Below are positions 26,893 through 35,480 of a DNA stretch of 44,534 nucleotides, in pieces (within the stretch, counting starts at the first letter, position 1; every line of letters starts with the position of its first letter). Source of the stretch: Nonomuraea aridisoli (lineage in GTDB: Bacteria; Actinomycetota; Actinomycetes; Streptosporangiales; Streptosporangiaceae). The stretch is taken from NCBI RefSeq assembly GCF_003236395.1, contig NZ_POUD01000042.1:1-44534 (forward strand), written 5' to 3'. Both the position numbers and the translations under genes were made by a program. Below the pieces are notes generated by a model. The model searched no databases. It was not told where the DNA came from and saw only the letters and a list, made by a program, of their open reading frames with translations.

Positions 26893-27459
26893 ATGAACCT
26901 CAAGGCGGAACGTGGCGCGGCCACCCGCGACAGGGTCCTGGCCATCGCCACGCGACTCTTCGCCGACCGGGGCTACGACGACACCTCGATCGAGACGGTC
27001 CTGCAGGAGTCGGGGCTGAGCCGCGGTGCCCTCTACCACCACTACGCAGGCAAGGAAGCGCTGTTCGAGGCCGTGCTCGAGGCCACCGAGAGATCGATCG
27101 GGGCACAGATCGTCGAAGCCGTGCGCGGGATCGACGACCCGGTCGAGACGCTCCGGGCGGGCACGCTGGCCTGGATCCGCCTCGCCGGCGACCCGGTGAT
27201 CAAGCGCATCGTGCTGCTGGACGCGCCGGCGGTGCTGGGGTGGGAGCGCTGGCGGGCCATGGAGGAGCGCTACTCGTTCGGGATGCTGAAGGCGGCGCTG
27301 CAGGCGACGGGGGCGATCCCGGCCGCGTTCCTCGACCTGCACGCCCACATGCTGCTCGCCGCCGTCAACGAGAGCGCCCTGCTGGTCGCCCGCGGCGGCG
27401 ACCACCGGACCGCCGAAGCGGCCGTCGAGGAATTCCTCCGCCGCCTGCTCAACCCCTGA
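26893..27459 (+). CDS. TetR/AcrR-family regulator
   Basis: 188-residue TetR protein: KAERGAATRDRVLAIATRLFADRGYDDTSIETVLQESGLSRGALYHHYAGKEALFEAVL gives the complete helix-turn-helix, and the C-terminal domain is all-helical. I chose ATG 26893 because the upstream ATG (26866) falls inside operator B. It should repress itself and the divergent hydrolase-MOSC unit. A GC-rich hairpin and one copy of the 66-bp repeat follow. Confidence 0.9.
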   Translation: MNLKAERGAATRDRVLAIATRLFADRGYDDTSIETVLQESGLSRGALYHHYAGKEALFEAVLEATERSIGAQIVEAVRGIDDPVETLRAGTLAWIRLAGDPVIKRIVLLDAPAVLGWERWRAMEERYSFGMLKAALQATGAIPAAFLDLHAHMLLAAVNESALLVARGGDHRTAEAAVEEFLRRLLNP

Positions 27460-27481
27460 CGCGGTTCCCGCCGCGGGCGTC
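27458..27481 (+). terminator. GC-rich hairpin after the TetR gene
   Basis: GACGC...GCGTC, with an alternative inner pairing CGCGG...CCGCG, starts at the TetR stop codon. No T-tract follows. Confidence 0.4.
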
Positions 27482-27554
27482 CGAGCCAGGGGCCGATCGG
27501 GGGCCGGCCGCCGCTGTCGATGTTCTCGCCGTAGCGGTTCCCGTCTTTGAAGGG

Positions 27555-27620
27555 CCTCTTGGGAACCCCCTCGGGCCGGGCGCCGCCATGCGTGCCTCCG
27601 GCCCGCTGGACCCGCCGTAG
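27555..27620 (+). repeat. 66-bp repeat, left copy of an inverted pair
   Basis: It matches the reverse complement of 29283-29349 at about 61 of 67 aligned positions with one gap; the last 33 bp (27588-27620) are identical. It lies between the convergent 3' ends of the TetR and WYL genes. Confidence 0.85.
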
Positions 27621-27643
27621 ACCATGACACGGGTTCCTCGCTG

Positions 27644-28633
27644 TCAGGCTCGGCGGGCGTGGGACGCGAGGCGGTCGGCGAGCGCGATGACGAGGTCGCG
27701 CAGTTCATCGGGGCGCTCGATGACGAACGGCCGGTCAAGTGAGGCGAGTACGGGAGGCAACCAGTCGAGCCGCTCCGCCCGTAGTTCCACGCGCAGCCAG
27801 CGCTCGGTCGCCCGGTCCTCGTCCGCCGCGGGCTCGTGCTCCTCCAGACTCGCGACGCCGGCGGGAAGGTGGGCGCGGATCTGCTCGACCGTCCCGTGGA
27901 TCCGCAAGGTCACCTCATGCCGGTACTCGGCCGTGGCGAACCCCGACAACACGCGCTGTGCCGGACCCGGACCCGCGGGCGCCTCGAATGAGCCGGGCAG
28001 GGTCCTCGCGTCCGCGATGCGATCGAGCCGGAAGGTCCGGTCCTCGCCGATCCCGGGGTCCGTGCCCGTGACGTACCACCGGCCCGAATGGGCGACGATC
28101 CCGTACGCGTGCAACGTGCGTTCGCTGCGCCGGCCGTCGCGGTCGGTGTATCTGATCGAGACCGGCCGGCGGTGGCGCACCGCATCGGCGACGGTGAGCA
28201 GGATTCCGGCGTCCGGGGTGGCGAACTCACCGGGCTGATCCGTGAAGGCGAGAGATTCCAGGAGCGTGTCGAGCCGGCGGGCGACGCGCTCGGGCAGCAC
28301 CCGCCGGATCTTGGCCGAGGCCGTCTCGCTCGCGGTGTGACCGGCCGTCATCAACCCGGTCCGGCGGCCGGCGACCAAGCCGAGCAGCACGGCCAGCGCC
28401 TCGTCGTCGCTGAGCATGAGCGGAGGCAGACGGTACCCGGGGGCGAGCCGGTACCCGCCGTAGCGGCCGCGCACCGACTCCACGGGCACGTCAAGGTCGA
28501 TCAGATGGTCCACGTACCGCCGCACGGTGCGCCCGTCGACGCCGAGCCGGTCGGCGAGTTCGGCCACCGTCCGGGTGCCGCCCGACTGCAGCAACTCCAG
28601 GAGTGTCAGCACGCGGCCGGTGGGTCGAGGCAT
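27644..28633 (-). CDS. YafY-type WYL-domain transcriptional regulator
   Basis: 329-residue regulator from ATG 28633 (GTG 28639 is also in frame). The N-terminal HTH_11 domain is GRVLTLLELLQSGGTRTVAELADRLGVDGRTVRRYVDHL, and the WYL domain contains RRPVSIRYTDRDGRRSERTLHAYGIVAHSGRWYVTGTD, followed by the C-terminal WCX-type extension. WYL domains sense small ligands or nucleic acid fragments. The gene is divergent from a VOC-family protein, the usual partner of stand-alone YafY regulators, and probably controls it. I could not assign a clear operator in the 92-bp divergent region. Confidence 0.92.
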   Translation of the reverse strand: MPRPTGRVLTLLELLQSGGTRTVAELADRLGVDGRTVRRYVDHLIDLDVPVESVRGRYGGYRLAPGYRLPPLMLSDDEALAVLLGLVAGRRTGLMTAGHTASETASAKIRRVLPERVARRLDTLLESLAFTDQPGEFATPDAGILLTVADAVRHRRPVSIRYTDRDGRRSERTLHAYGIVAHSGRWYVTGTDPGIGEDRTFRLDRIADARTLPGSFEAPAGPGPAQRVLSGFATAEYRHEVTLRIHGTVEQIRAHLPAGVASLEEHEPAADEDRATERWLRVELRAERLDWLPPVLASLDRPFVIERPDELRDLVIALADRLASHARRA

Positions 28634-28725
28634 GTTCACAGGCTAACGCGAATACAGGGCCGATTCTGTCCACTATTTCTCCTAGTCTGCGATGCGCAGC
28701 GATTCCAGCAGCCAAGGAGATCACC

Positions 28726-29124
28726 ATGGACTTCGTCTCGATCCGCATCATCACCAGCGACGTCGCGCGTCTTGTCGAGTTCTACGAGCGAGCCACAGGG
28801 GTGCGGGCGACGTGGGCCACCGAGGACTTCGCCGAGCTCAAGACCCCCAAGGCCACCCTCGCGATCGCCGGCACCCGCACCGTCCCGCTGTTCGCCCCGG
28901 GCTCCGCCCGCCCGGCGGACAACCACAGCCTGATCATCGAGTTCCGCGTCGACGACGTGGACCGCGTTCACCAGAACCTGACCGGCTTCGTCACCGACTT
29001 CGTCACCGAGCCCACCACGATGCCCTGGGGCAACCGGTCGCTGCTGTTCCGCGACCCCGACGGCAACCTCGTCAACTTCTTCACCCCCGTCACCCCGGCG
29101 GCCCTCGAGAAGTTCGCACGCTGA
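28726..29124 (+). CDS. VOC (glyoxalase/bleomycin-resistance) family protein
   Basis: 132-residue protein with one vicinal-oxygen-chelate module: FVSIRIITSDVARLVEFYERATG in the first half, and LIIEFRVDDVDRVHQNL with NRSLLFRDPDGNLVNFFTPV in the second. AAGGAG lies 5 nt before ATG 28726. Candidate metal ligands are fewer than in glyoxalase I, so it may bind rather than catalyse (for example antibiotic sequestration). It is divergent from the WYL regulator. Confidence 0.9.
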   Translation: MDFVSIRIITSDVARLVEFYERATGVRATWATEDFAELKTPKATLAIAGTRTVPLFAPGSARPADNHSLIIEFRVDDVDRVHQNLTGFVTDFVTEPTTMPWGNRSLLFRDPDGNLVNFFTPVTPAALEKFAR

Positions 29125-29282
29125 CGCCCCGCACGGCCCACCCTGCCGAACGACCCCCCCGGCGATCAGCGACTCACCATGTCCCGCCATGCCGCCCACA
29201 CCCTCACGGTGAAGGGCCCCGTCGACTGACCCGGGGGTGCGCACACCCTCGGCCGCGGAAACTCCACAGCGGCGCCCCGACC

Positions 29283-29349
29283 CTACGGCGGGTCCAGCGG
29301 GCCGGAGGCACGCATAACGGCGCCCGACCCGAGGGGGTTGCCAAAAAGG
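29283..29349 (-). repeat. 67-bp repeat, right copy of an inverted pair
   Basis: Inverted copy of 27555-27620. The two enclose exactly the WYL and VOC genes. It lies in the 352-bp gene-free stretch 29125-29476, which otherwise holds only a hairpin (29426-29456) and no convincing ORF. Confidence 0.85.
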
Positions 29350-29425
29350 ATTTTCGGCCCTGAGCGGCGGGAGAGTTCCCAACGAGCTTCGACCCCGACG
29401 TAGGGCGAACTGGGCGGGAAAGGGT

Positions 29426-29456
29426 GCGGCGCCCGGCCGGGTGGGGCGGGCGCCGC
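29426..29456 (-). terminator. GC hairpin after the sigma factor gene
   Basis: Perfect 10-bp stem GCGGCGCCCG / CGGGCGCCGC with an 11-nt loop, 20 bp beyond the sigma factor stop. It could also end the VOC transcript from the other side. Confidence 0.65.
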
Positions 29457-29476
29457 GGATCACGTGGAGAGGCCGC

Positions 29477-30415
29477 TCACGCGGCGGTGGCCATCTTGCG
29501 CAGACGGGCCAGGGCGTCGCGTTCGATGCGGCGGGCGCGGTCGCGGCCGATGCCGTAGCGTTCGCCGACCTCCGTCAGCGTGTGCTCGCGCCCGTCGACC
29601 AGCCCGTAACGCCAGCGCAGCATCTCGCTGGTCGAGCCCTCCAGGCCGGTCAGCCACTGGTCGAGCCGCTCCCGCTCCAGGATGTCGATGGCCTGCTGCT
29701 CGGGATCGGCCCACGTCTCGTCGGCGATCATGTCGCCCAGCTCGGTCTCGTCCTCGTCGCCGACCCCCAGCTGGAGCGAGACCGGGTCGGACGCCCAGCG
29801 CCGCAGCTCCCGCACCCGCTCGATCGGCAGGTCGAGGATCTCGGCGAGGTCGTCGTCGGTCGGCTCGGCGTCGTACTCCGCCAGCAGGTCGCGCCGCACC
29901 CGCATCAGCCGGGTCATCTGCTCCCCGGCGTGCGTCGGCAGGCGCACCGGCCTGGCCTGCTCGTGGATCGCCCGGCCCACCGACTGCCGGATCCACCACG
30001 TCGCGTACGTGGAGAACTTGTACCCCCGCCGGTAGTCGAACTTCTCCACCGCGCGCACCAGGCCCAGGTTCCCCTCCTGCACCAGGTCGATCAGCGGCAT
30101 CCCCCGGCCGGAGTATTTCCTGGCCACCGCCACCACCAGGCGCAGGTTGGCCTGGATGAACTCGTCTTTCGCACGCCGGCCCGATATCGCGAGGCGCTCA
30201 AGCTCCTCGTCGGCCGCGTCTCCGATGCGCGGCTCCGCGCCCCCGCTGTCGAGCAGCTGCTCGGCGAAGAGGCCCGCCTCGATCCGCTTGGCGAGGTCGA
30301 CCTCCTCCTCCGCTGTGAGCAGCGGGACCCGGCCGATTTCGGCCAGGTACGTCCCCAGCAGATCGCGCTCCGCGATGTGCTGCTCCTGCGTGCGACTCCC
30401 CGTAGGCCTTGCCAT
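29477..30415 (-). CDS. RNA polymerase sigma factor, sigma-70 group 2 (Hrd-like)
   Basis: 312-residue sigma factor. Region 1.2 is RDLLGTYLAEIGRVPLLTAEEEVDLAKRIEAG, region 2 is NLRLVVAVARKYSGRGMPLIDLVQEGNLGLVRAVEKFDYRRGYKFSTYATWWIRQ, and region 4 ends LTEVGERYGIGRDRARRIERDALARLRKM. It lacks the long N-terminal domain of the housekeeping HrdB, so it is a non-essential group 2 paralogue recognising similar promoters. I took ATG 30415; the frame is open to 30475. A TATAGA -10-like box lies at 30444-30449. It follows hutI by 67 bp on the same strand and may receive read-through. Confidence 0.9.
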   Translation of the reverse strand: MARPTGSRTQEQHIAERDLLGTYLAEIGRVPLLTAEEEVDLAKRIEAGLFAEQLLDSGGAEPRIGDAADEELERLAISGRRAKDEFIQANLRLVVAVARKYSGRGMPLIDLVQEGNLGLVRAVEKFDYRRGYKFSTYATWWIRQSVGRAIHEQARPVRLPTHAGEQMTRLMRVRRDLLAEYDAEPTDDDLAEILDLPIERVRELRRWASDPVSLQLGVGDEDETELGDMIADETWADPEQQAIDILERERLDQWLTGLEGSTSEMLRWRYGLVDGREHTLTEVGERYGIGRDRARRIERDALARLRKMATAA

Positions 30416-30482
30416 CCCCAGGCACCTCGTTCCGCAGCTGCGTTCTATATCCCGGCAACGTTTGACCAGATGCAAAGATTCC

Positions 30483-31667
30483 CTAAAGCACTACGACCGG
30501 GGGAGGGTTCTGGATGTCCTCCTCAAGGAGGAGGCCGCCGCGAAACACCTGGTGAACGAGGGGCACGCCGGGCCGGTAGGCCAGATGAGCGTAGGAGGGG
30601 GCGTCGAGCACGACGAGGTCGGCGCGGGCGCCGGGACGCAACCAGCCTACGTCCGTGCGGCGCAACGCGCGGGCTCCCCCGTACGTCGCCGCCCTGACGG
30701 CCTCCAGCGGCGTCATGCGCATCTCCCGCACGGCGAGCGCCACGCAGAAGGGCATCGAAGAGGTGTAGGAGGAGCCGGGGTTGCAGTCGGTGGCCAGCGC
30801 CACGGTCACGCCCGCGTCGATGAGCCGCCGCGCGTCGGGATACGGCGACCGGGTGGAGAACTCCGCTCCCGGCAGCAGCGTCGCGACCGTCCCCGACGAG
30901 GCGAGCGCGTCCACGTCGGCGTCGGTGAGGTGGGTGCAGTGGTCGGCGGAGGCGGCGCCGAGCTCGCAGGCGATCCGCACGCCGGGCCCCTCGGTGAGCT
31001 GGTTGGCGTGCACCCGCGCGCCGAGCCCCGCCTTCAGCCCCGCCTGGAGGATCTCCCGCGTCTGGTCGCCGTCGAACGCGCCCCGCTCGCAGAACACGTC
31101 CACCCACCTGGCGTACGGCGCGCACGCCGTCAGCATGTCTCCGGCGACGAGCCGCACGTAGGAGTCGGCGTCCATGTCGGCGGGCACGACGTGGGCCCCG
31201 AGGAACGTGGTCTCCGCGGTCAGCTCGGAGGCGATCCGCAGGGAGCGCCGCTCGTGCTCCACGGACAGCCCGTAGCCGCTCTTGATCTCCACGGTGGTGG
31301 TGCCCTGGGCGAGCATCTCGCTCACCAGGCGGCGGGCACGGGCGGTCAGCTCGGCGTCGCCGGCCCGGCGGGTGGCCGCGACGGTGGTCCTGATGCCGCC
31401 GCCGGTGTAGGGCTCGCCGGACATGCGGGCCTGGAACTCGGCCGTGCGGTCGCCGGCGAAGACGAGGTGGGCGTGGCTGTCCACGAAGCCGGGGATGACG
31501 GCCCGGCCCGCGGCGTCCACCCGGCGGTCGGCGTCGGGGGCCCGGGAGGCGGGGCCGGTCCAGGCGACCAGGCCGTCCTCGACGACGAGCGCGGCGTCGG
31601 CGATCTCCTCCCGCTCGGGGTCGCCGGTGTAGAGCAGGCCGATGCGGTCGATCAGGGTCGTGGTCAT
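30483..31667 (-). CDS. hutI: Imidazolonepropionase
   Basis: 394-residue amidohydrolase-superfamily enzyme that hydrolyses 4-imidazolone-5-propanoate to N-formimino-L-glutamate. The metal motif [30 protein letters not shown], the [11 protein letters not shown] and SADHCTHL metal-ligand segments, and [16 protein letters not shown] are diagnostic. The start ATG 31667 overlaps the hutF stop by 4 bp. Third and last gene of the amidohydrolase-hutF-hutI operon. Confidence 0.95.
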   Translation of the reverse strand: MTTTLIDRIGLLYTGDPEREEIADAALVVEDGLVAWTGPASRAPDADRRVDAAGRAVIPGFVDSHAHLVFAGDRTAEFQARMSGEPYTGGGIRTTVAATRRAGDAELTARARRLVSEMLAQGTTTVEIKSGYGLSVEHERRSLRIASELTAETTFLGAHVVPADMDADSYVRLVAGDMLTACAPYARWVDVFCERGAFDGDQTREILQAGLKAGLGARVHANQLTEGPGVRIACELGAASADHCTHLTDADVDALASSGTVATLLPGAEFSTRSPYPDARRLIDAGVTVALATDCNPGSSYTSSMPFCVALAVREMRMTPLEAVRAATYGGARALRRTDVGWLRPGARADLVVLDAPSYAHLAYRPGVPLVHQVFRGGLLLEEDIQNPPPVVVL

Positions 31668-32986
31668 CGCAGTGCTCCGATCGCCTCGGCCAGCAGGGCG
31701 CCGACGTCGCCGAGCACGTGGCGGCCGTTCTCGACGACGCGCCGGCCGCCGGAGACCACGGAGTGCACGTCGGCCGCGGTGGCCGCGTACACCACGGCTT
31801 CCAGGCCGCCGGCGCCGGCGGTGCGCACGGAGTCGAGGCGCACGGTGACCAGGTCCGCCCAGGCGCCGGGGATCAGCATGCCGGCGTCGGGGAAGCCGAG
31901 CGAGGTGTGGCCGGCGCCGGTGGCGCTGGCGAGCAGGTCGGCGGCGGTCCAGTGGCCGCGGGTCTCGGTGGCCAGCCGCTCGTCCAGCTCCACCGCCCTG
32001 GCCTCCTCGAACAGGTCGATCACGGCGTGGCTGTCGGAGCCGAGCGTGATGCCCGCGCCCCGGTCGGCCAGCGCCCTGGCGGGGCCGATGCCGTCGGCGA
32101 GGTCGCGTTCGGTGGTGGGGCACATGCAGACGTAGGTGCCGGAGTGGCCGATCAGCTCGATGTCGACGTCGGTCACGTGGGTGGCGTGCACCACGGTCGA
32201 GCGCGGCCCGAGCGCCCCGCGTTCGTGCAGCACCTGGACGGGTGTGGCGGCGTACATCTCGACACAGGCGGAGTTCTCGGCGCGCTGCTCGGAGACGTGC
32301 GCGTGCAGCGGCGCGGCGTGGCGGTGGGAGAACTCGGCGACGACGCACATCTGCTCCGGCGGCACCGCCCGCACCGAGTGGATGGCCGCGCCGACCAGCA
32401 CGTCGGTCTGCCCCTTGTACGCCGCCGCCAGCTCCTCGGCCCTGACCGCCCACCGGTCGGCGTCGCCGTCGCTGAAACGCAGCTGCGGCCCGGCGAGGGG
32501 CGCGCCGATGCCGCCGGAGACGTAACAGGTGTCGAGCAGCGCGATGCGCAGCCCGGCCTCGCGGGCGGCGCCGACGAGGGCGTGGCCCATGGCGTTGGCG
32601 TCGTCGTACGGGGTGCCGCCGGGGGCGTGGTGCAGGTAGTGGAACTCGCCCACGCAGGTGACGCCGGCCAGTGCCATCTCGGCGTAGACGGCGCGGGCCA
32701 GGCGCAGGTAGGAGTCGGGGTCGAGGCGGCCGGCGACCTCGTACATGCGTTCGCGCCACGTCCAGAAGTCGCCCCTGCCCTGCTGGACGACGCCGCGCAG
32801 GGCCCGGTGGAAGGCGTGGGAGTGGGCGTTGGCCAGGCCGGGGACCGTCAGGCCCGGCAGCTGCTCGGCCGCGCCGGGCGGGCCCTGCTCGACGCGGGTG
32901 ATCCGGTCGCCGTCGATCTCGACGAGCACGTCGTCGGCGACCCCGTCGGGCAGCCAGGCCCGCTCGCACCAGTAGGTCAGCGGCAC
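31664..32986 (-). CDS. hutF: Formimidoylglutamate deiminase
   Basis: 440-residue amidohydrolase-superfamily enzyme converting N-formimino-L-glutamate to N-formyl-L-glutamate plus ammonia. [13 protein letters not shown] carries the metal HxH, and [47 protein letters not shown] and [16 protein letters not shown] match HutF. The start GTG 32986 has GGAGG 4 nt upstream and overlaps the M20 gene by 10 bp. Its presence shows the histidine route goes through formylglutamate rather than direct HutG formiminoglutamase cleavage. Confidence 0.93.
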   Translation of the reverse strand: MPLTYWCERAWLPDGVADDVLVEIDGDRITRVEQGPPGAAEQLPGLTVPGLANAHSHAFHRALRGVVQQGRGDFWTWRERMYEVAGRLDPDSYLRLARAVYAEMALAGVTCVGEFHYLHHAPGGTPYDDANAMGHALVGAAREAGLRIALLDTCYVSGGIGAPLAGPQLRFSDGDADRWAVRAEELAAAYKGQTDVLVGAAIHSVRAVPPEQMCVVAEFSHRHAAPLHAHVSEQRAENSACVEMYAATPVQVLHERGALGPRSTVVHATHVTDVDIELIGHSGTYVCMCPTTERDLADGIGPARALADRGAGITLGSDSHAVIDLFEEARAVELDERLATETRGHWTAADLLASATGAGHTSLGFPDAGMLIPGAWADLVTVRLDSVRTAGAGGLEAVVYAATAADVHSVVSGGRRVVENGRHVLGDVGALLAEAIGALR

Positions 32987-34143
32987 AGGTCCTCCAGCAC
33001 GTCCGCGAGCGCCACCACGCCCGCCTCGCAGTCTGCCCGCTCGGCGTGCTCCTGCGGGGAGTGGGACACGCCGGTCGGGTTCCGGACGAAGAGCATGGCG
33101 CTCGGCACGCCCGCGGCGGCGAGGATCCCGGCGTCGTGACCGGCGCCGGTGGGCAGGATCGGGACGGGCTCGCCGCCGCCGGCCACCCGGGCCAGCCGGT
33201 CGCGCAGCGCCGCGTCGAAGCGCACCTCGGGGGTCCACGACTCCTCGTGCACGGCGGCGCCGCCGGTGAGGGCGGCGACCAGCTCGCGCACCGCCCGCTC
33301 GCCGGGCCCACGGGCGTCGAGCCAGGCCGAGACCAGGCCGGGGATCGCGTTGGCGTTGCCCGGCGAGACGCGCACCTTTCCGACGGTGGCGACGACGCCG
33401 AGCCGCTCGGCCTCCTCGCGGGCCGCGAGCACCAGGCGGGCGAACGGCATCATCGGGTCGTCGCGGTCGGCCAGCCGGGTCGTGCCCGCGTGGTCGGCCC
33501 GGCCGCGGAAGTCGAAGCGCCAGCGGCCGTGCGGCCAGATCGCCCTGGCCACGCCGACGGGCCGGCCCTCGGTGACGAGCCCGCGGCCCTGCTCGACGTG
33601 GAGCTCCACGAACACGCCGACGCCGCGCAGCGTCTCGTCGTCGCGCCCGAGCGCGTCCGGGTCGCGCCCGGCCTTGCGCAGGACGTCGGCGAGCGTGTCG
33701 CCCTCGTCGTCGGTGAGCCCGAGCGCCCGCTCGGGGGCGAGCACGCCGGTGAGCAGCCGCGATCCGACGCAGGGCACGCCGAACCTGGCGCCCTCCTCGT
33801 CGGTGAAGCAGGCGACGCCCACCGGCACGGACGGCTGCACGCCGCGCTCGCGCAGGACGTCGAGCGCGGCGAAGGCCGACACGACGCCGAGCGGGCCGTC
33901 GTACGCGCCGCCCTGGCGGACGGAGTCGAGATGGCTGCCGGTCACCACTCCCGGGCGGGACGGCGACGGGTCGCCCCACCACGCCCAGAGGTTGCCGTTG
34001 CGGTCTTCGCGCAGGTCGAGACCGCGCCGCGCGGCCTCGCCGGCGAACCACTCGCGCAGCTCCAGGTCGGCGGGCGACCAGGCGTCCCGCAGATAGCCGC
34101 CGGTGCGGGGATCTCGTCCGATGTGCGCGAGTGGCTCAAGCAT
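32977..34143 (-). CDS. M20-family amidohydrolase (allantoate amidohydrolase-like), probable N-formylglutamate hydrolase role
   Basis: 388-residue zinc amidohydrolase of the M20 allantoate/N-carbamoyl-amino-acid hydrolase family. The metal motifs are [49 protein letters not shown] and PTGAGHDAG. By sequence it would be called allantoate amidohydrolase, but it is translationally coupled to hutF and hutI, and no hutG-like gene is seen. I infer it removes formate from N-formylglutamate, completing the pathway to glutamate. I chose ATG 34143; the longer GTG start at 34173 falls inside the operator. First gene of the operon. Confidence 0.88.
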   Translation of the reverse strand: MLEPLAHIGRDPRTGGYLRDAWSPADLELREWFAGEAARRGLDLREDRNGNLWAWWGDPSPSRPGVVTGSHLDSVRQGGAYDGPLGVVSAFAALDVLRERGVQPSVPVGVACFTDEEGARFGVPCVGSRLLTGVLAPERALGLTDDEGDTLADVLRKAGRDPDALGRDDETLRGVGVFVELHVEQGRGLVTEGRPVGVARAIWPHGRWRFDFRGRADHAGTTRLADRDDPMMPFARLVLAAREEAERLGVVATVGKVRVSPGNANAIPGLVSAWLDARGPGERAVRELVAALTGGAAVHEESWTPEVRFDAALRDRLARVAGGGEPVPILPTGAGHDAGILAAAGVPSAMLFVRNPTGVSHSPQEHAERADCEAGVVALADVLEDLCR

Positions 34144-34156
34144 GGCCCCACTGTAA

Positions 34157-34172
34157 TGAATGGAACCATTCA
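34157..34172. promoter_or_regulatory. Putative hut operator, site 1
   Basis: TGAATGGAACCATTCA has 7-bp perfect arms around AA. It is the same TGAATG-N4-CATTCA dyad as in front of hutU and lies 14 bp before the start of the amidohydrolase-hutF-hutI operon. Confidence 0.72.
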
Positions 34173-34186
34173 CCGAGGGGCGGGGC

Positions 34187-34873
34187 TCAGCTGACGGGAC
34201 CGCCGCTCGGGCGGAGGGTCAGCTCGGTGAGGTGGGCGTCGGGGCCGGCGGTGACGGCGGCCAGCACCGCCCGCGCCACCGTCTCGGCCTGCAGGTATTT
34301 GCCCGGCTCGTACGGCCCGCCCTCGTAGTCGCGCACGCCGCGCTGCATGTCGGTGTCGACGCGGCCGGGGTAGACCGTCGTGACCCTGAGTGCGGGCTCC
34401 TCCAGCCGCAGCGCGTCGGCGAACGCCCTCAGGGCGAACTTGCTGGCCGCGTACACGCCCCACTCGGGGTTCGCGCGCAGCCCGGCGCCGGAGTTGACGC
34501 ACACGACGTGGCCGCCGACCCTGCGCAGCGCGGGCAGCAGCAGCCGGGTCAGCTCGGCGACCGCGACGACGTTGACCTCCATCGTCCGCCGCCAGGCGTC
34601 GGCCGGCTGGTCGGCGAGGCGGCCGAGCTCGGCGATGCCGGCGCTGTGGACGAGCACGTCGAGCCGTTCGACGCCCGCGACGTCCGCCTCGGTGACGGCC
34701 GTCAGCTCCACCGGCCAGGCGCGGGCGCCGGGCAGTTCGGCCGCCAGGGCGGCGAGGGCCTGCTCGTCGCGCCCGCCGAGGAGGACGTCATGGGTGGGGG
34801 CCAGGGCGCGGGCGACGGCCGCGCCGACCCCCCGGGAAGCGCCGGTGACCAGCGCGGTCGGTCGTTCAGTCAT
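34187..34873 (-). CDS. Short-chain dehydrogenase/reductase (SDR)
   Basis: 228-residue classical SDR. The NADP motif is LVTGASRGVGAAVARAL, then HSAGIAELG (for NNAG), catalytic NSGAG Ser, and YAASK with Tyr and Lys. The ending VTTVYPGRVDTDM is typical. The substrate is unknown. Its stop lies 14 bp from the hut operator and its start faces the PadR gene across a 56-bp divergent region, so PadR may affect it. Confidence 0.9.
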   Translation of the reverse strand: MTERPTALVTGASRGVGAAVARALAPTHDVLLGGRDEQALAALAAELPGARAWPVELTAVTEADVAGVERLDVLVHSAGIAELGRLADQPADAWRRTMEVNVVAVAELTRLLLPALRRVGGHVVCVNSGAGLRANPEWGVYAASKFALRAFADALRLEEPALRVTTVYPGRVDTDMQRGVRDYEGGPYEPGKYLQAETVARAVLAAVTAGPDAHLTELTLRPSGGPVS

Positions 34874-34901
34874 GGCAGGAGCTTATTGACCCTTGACAGC
34901 T

Positions 34902-34927
34902 ACTCAAATTTGAATACAAACTTGAGT
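34902..34927. promoter_or_regulatory. PadR operator
   Basis: Arms ACTCAAATTTG (34902-34912) and CAAACTTGAGT (34917-34927) are complementary at 10 of 11 positions around AATA. It ends 2 bp before the PadR start codon and covers the likely -10 (TACAAA, 34915-34920; TTGACA at 34893-34898). Confidence 0.75.
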
Positions 34928-34929
34928 GC

Positions 34930-35460
34930 ATGTCACCGACGCGCATCCTCATCCTCGGCGCCCTCCTCGACGGCCCCATGAACGGCTACGGCGTCCGCCG
35001 CCGCCTGGAGATCATGGGGGCCGACCAGTGGGCCAACGTGGCCTTCGGCTCGATCTACCACGGACTGAGCAAGATGGCCGACGAGGGCCTGCTCGACGTC
35101 GTGGAGGCGGGCAAGGGCGGCAAGGTGGTCTACGCGGTCAACGACACCGGCCGCATGGAGTTCTACCGGCTGCTGATGGGTTCCTGGAGCACCGTCCAGC
35201 CGATCATCGACCCGTTCCAGGTGGCCTTGACGTTCATGGACAGGCTGCGGAAGGAGGAGATCGTCGCCGCGCTCCACGAGCGGAGGCGGCAGCTGGCGAT
35301 GAACGTCGAGGCCACCGCGCAGGCCGTCGGCGCCAAGCAGCGCTACGGGGCCCCCGGCCACGTCAACGAGAACCTCCGCCTGATGGGAGCCATGCTCCAG
35401 GCCCAGCTCGACTGGGTGGAGCAGGCCATCCCGCGCGTCGAGTCCGACGAGTTGCCCTGA
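34930..35460 (+). CDS. PadR-family transcriptional regulator
   Basis: 176-residue PadR regulator. The winged helix is RILILGALLDGPMNGYGVRRRLEIMGADQWANVAFGSIYHGLSKMADEGLLDVV, followed by the PadR C-terminal helix pair. No Shine-Dalgarno precedes ATG 34930 and the candidate -10 is about 10 bp upstream, so the mRNA may be leaderless. Followed after 20 bp by an ABC exporter ATPase gene, a common PadR target; PadR repressors release DNA when they bind the exported drug. Confidence 0.93.
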   Translation: MSPTRILILGALLDGPMNGYGVRRRLEIMGADQWANVAFGSIYHGLSKMADEGLLDVVEAGKGGKVVYAVNDTGRMEFYRLLMGSWSTVQPIIDPFQVALTFMDRLRKEEIVAALHERRRQLAMNVEATAQAVGAKQRYGAPGHVNENLRLMGAMLQAQLDWVEQAIPRVESDELP

Positions 35461-35480
35461 CTAAGGAGCTGAACCCCCCA

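Noticed and set aside
29179..29229. 16-residue ORF (MSRHAAHTLTVKGPVD) after the VOC gene
   Set aside because: No ribosome site, no family resemblance, and within a gene-free repeat-bearing stretch.
27555..29349. Insertion sequence or transposon
   Set aside because: The repeats are inverted but no transposase or recombinase is encoded inside and I could not see target duplications. I list it only as a repeat.
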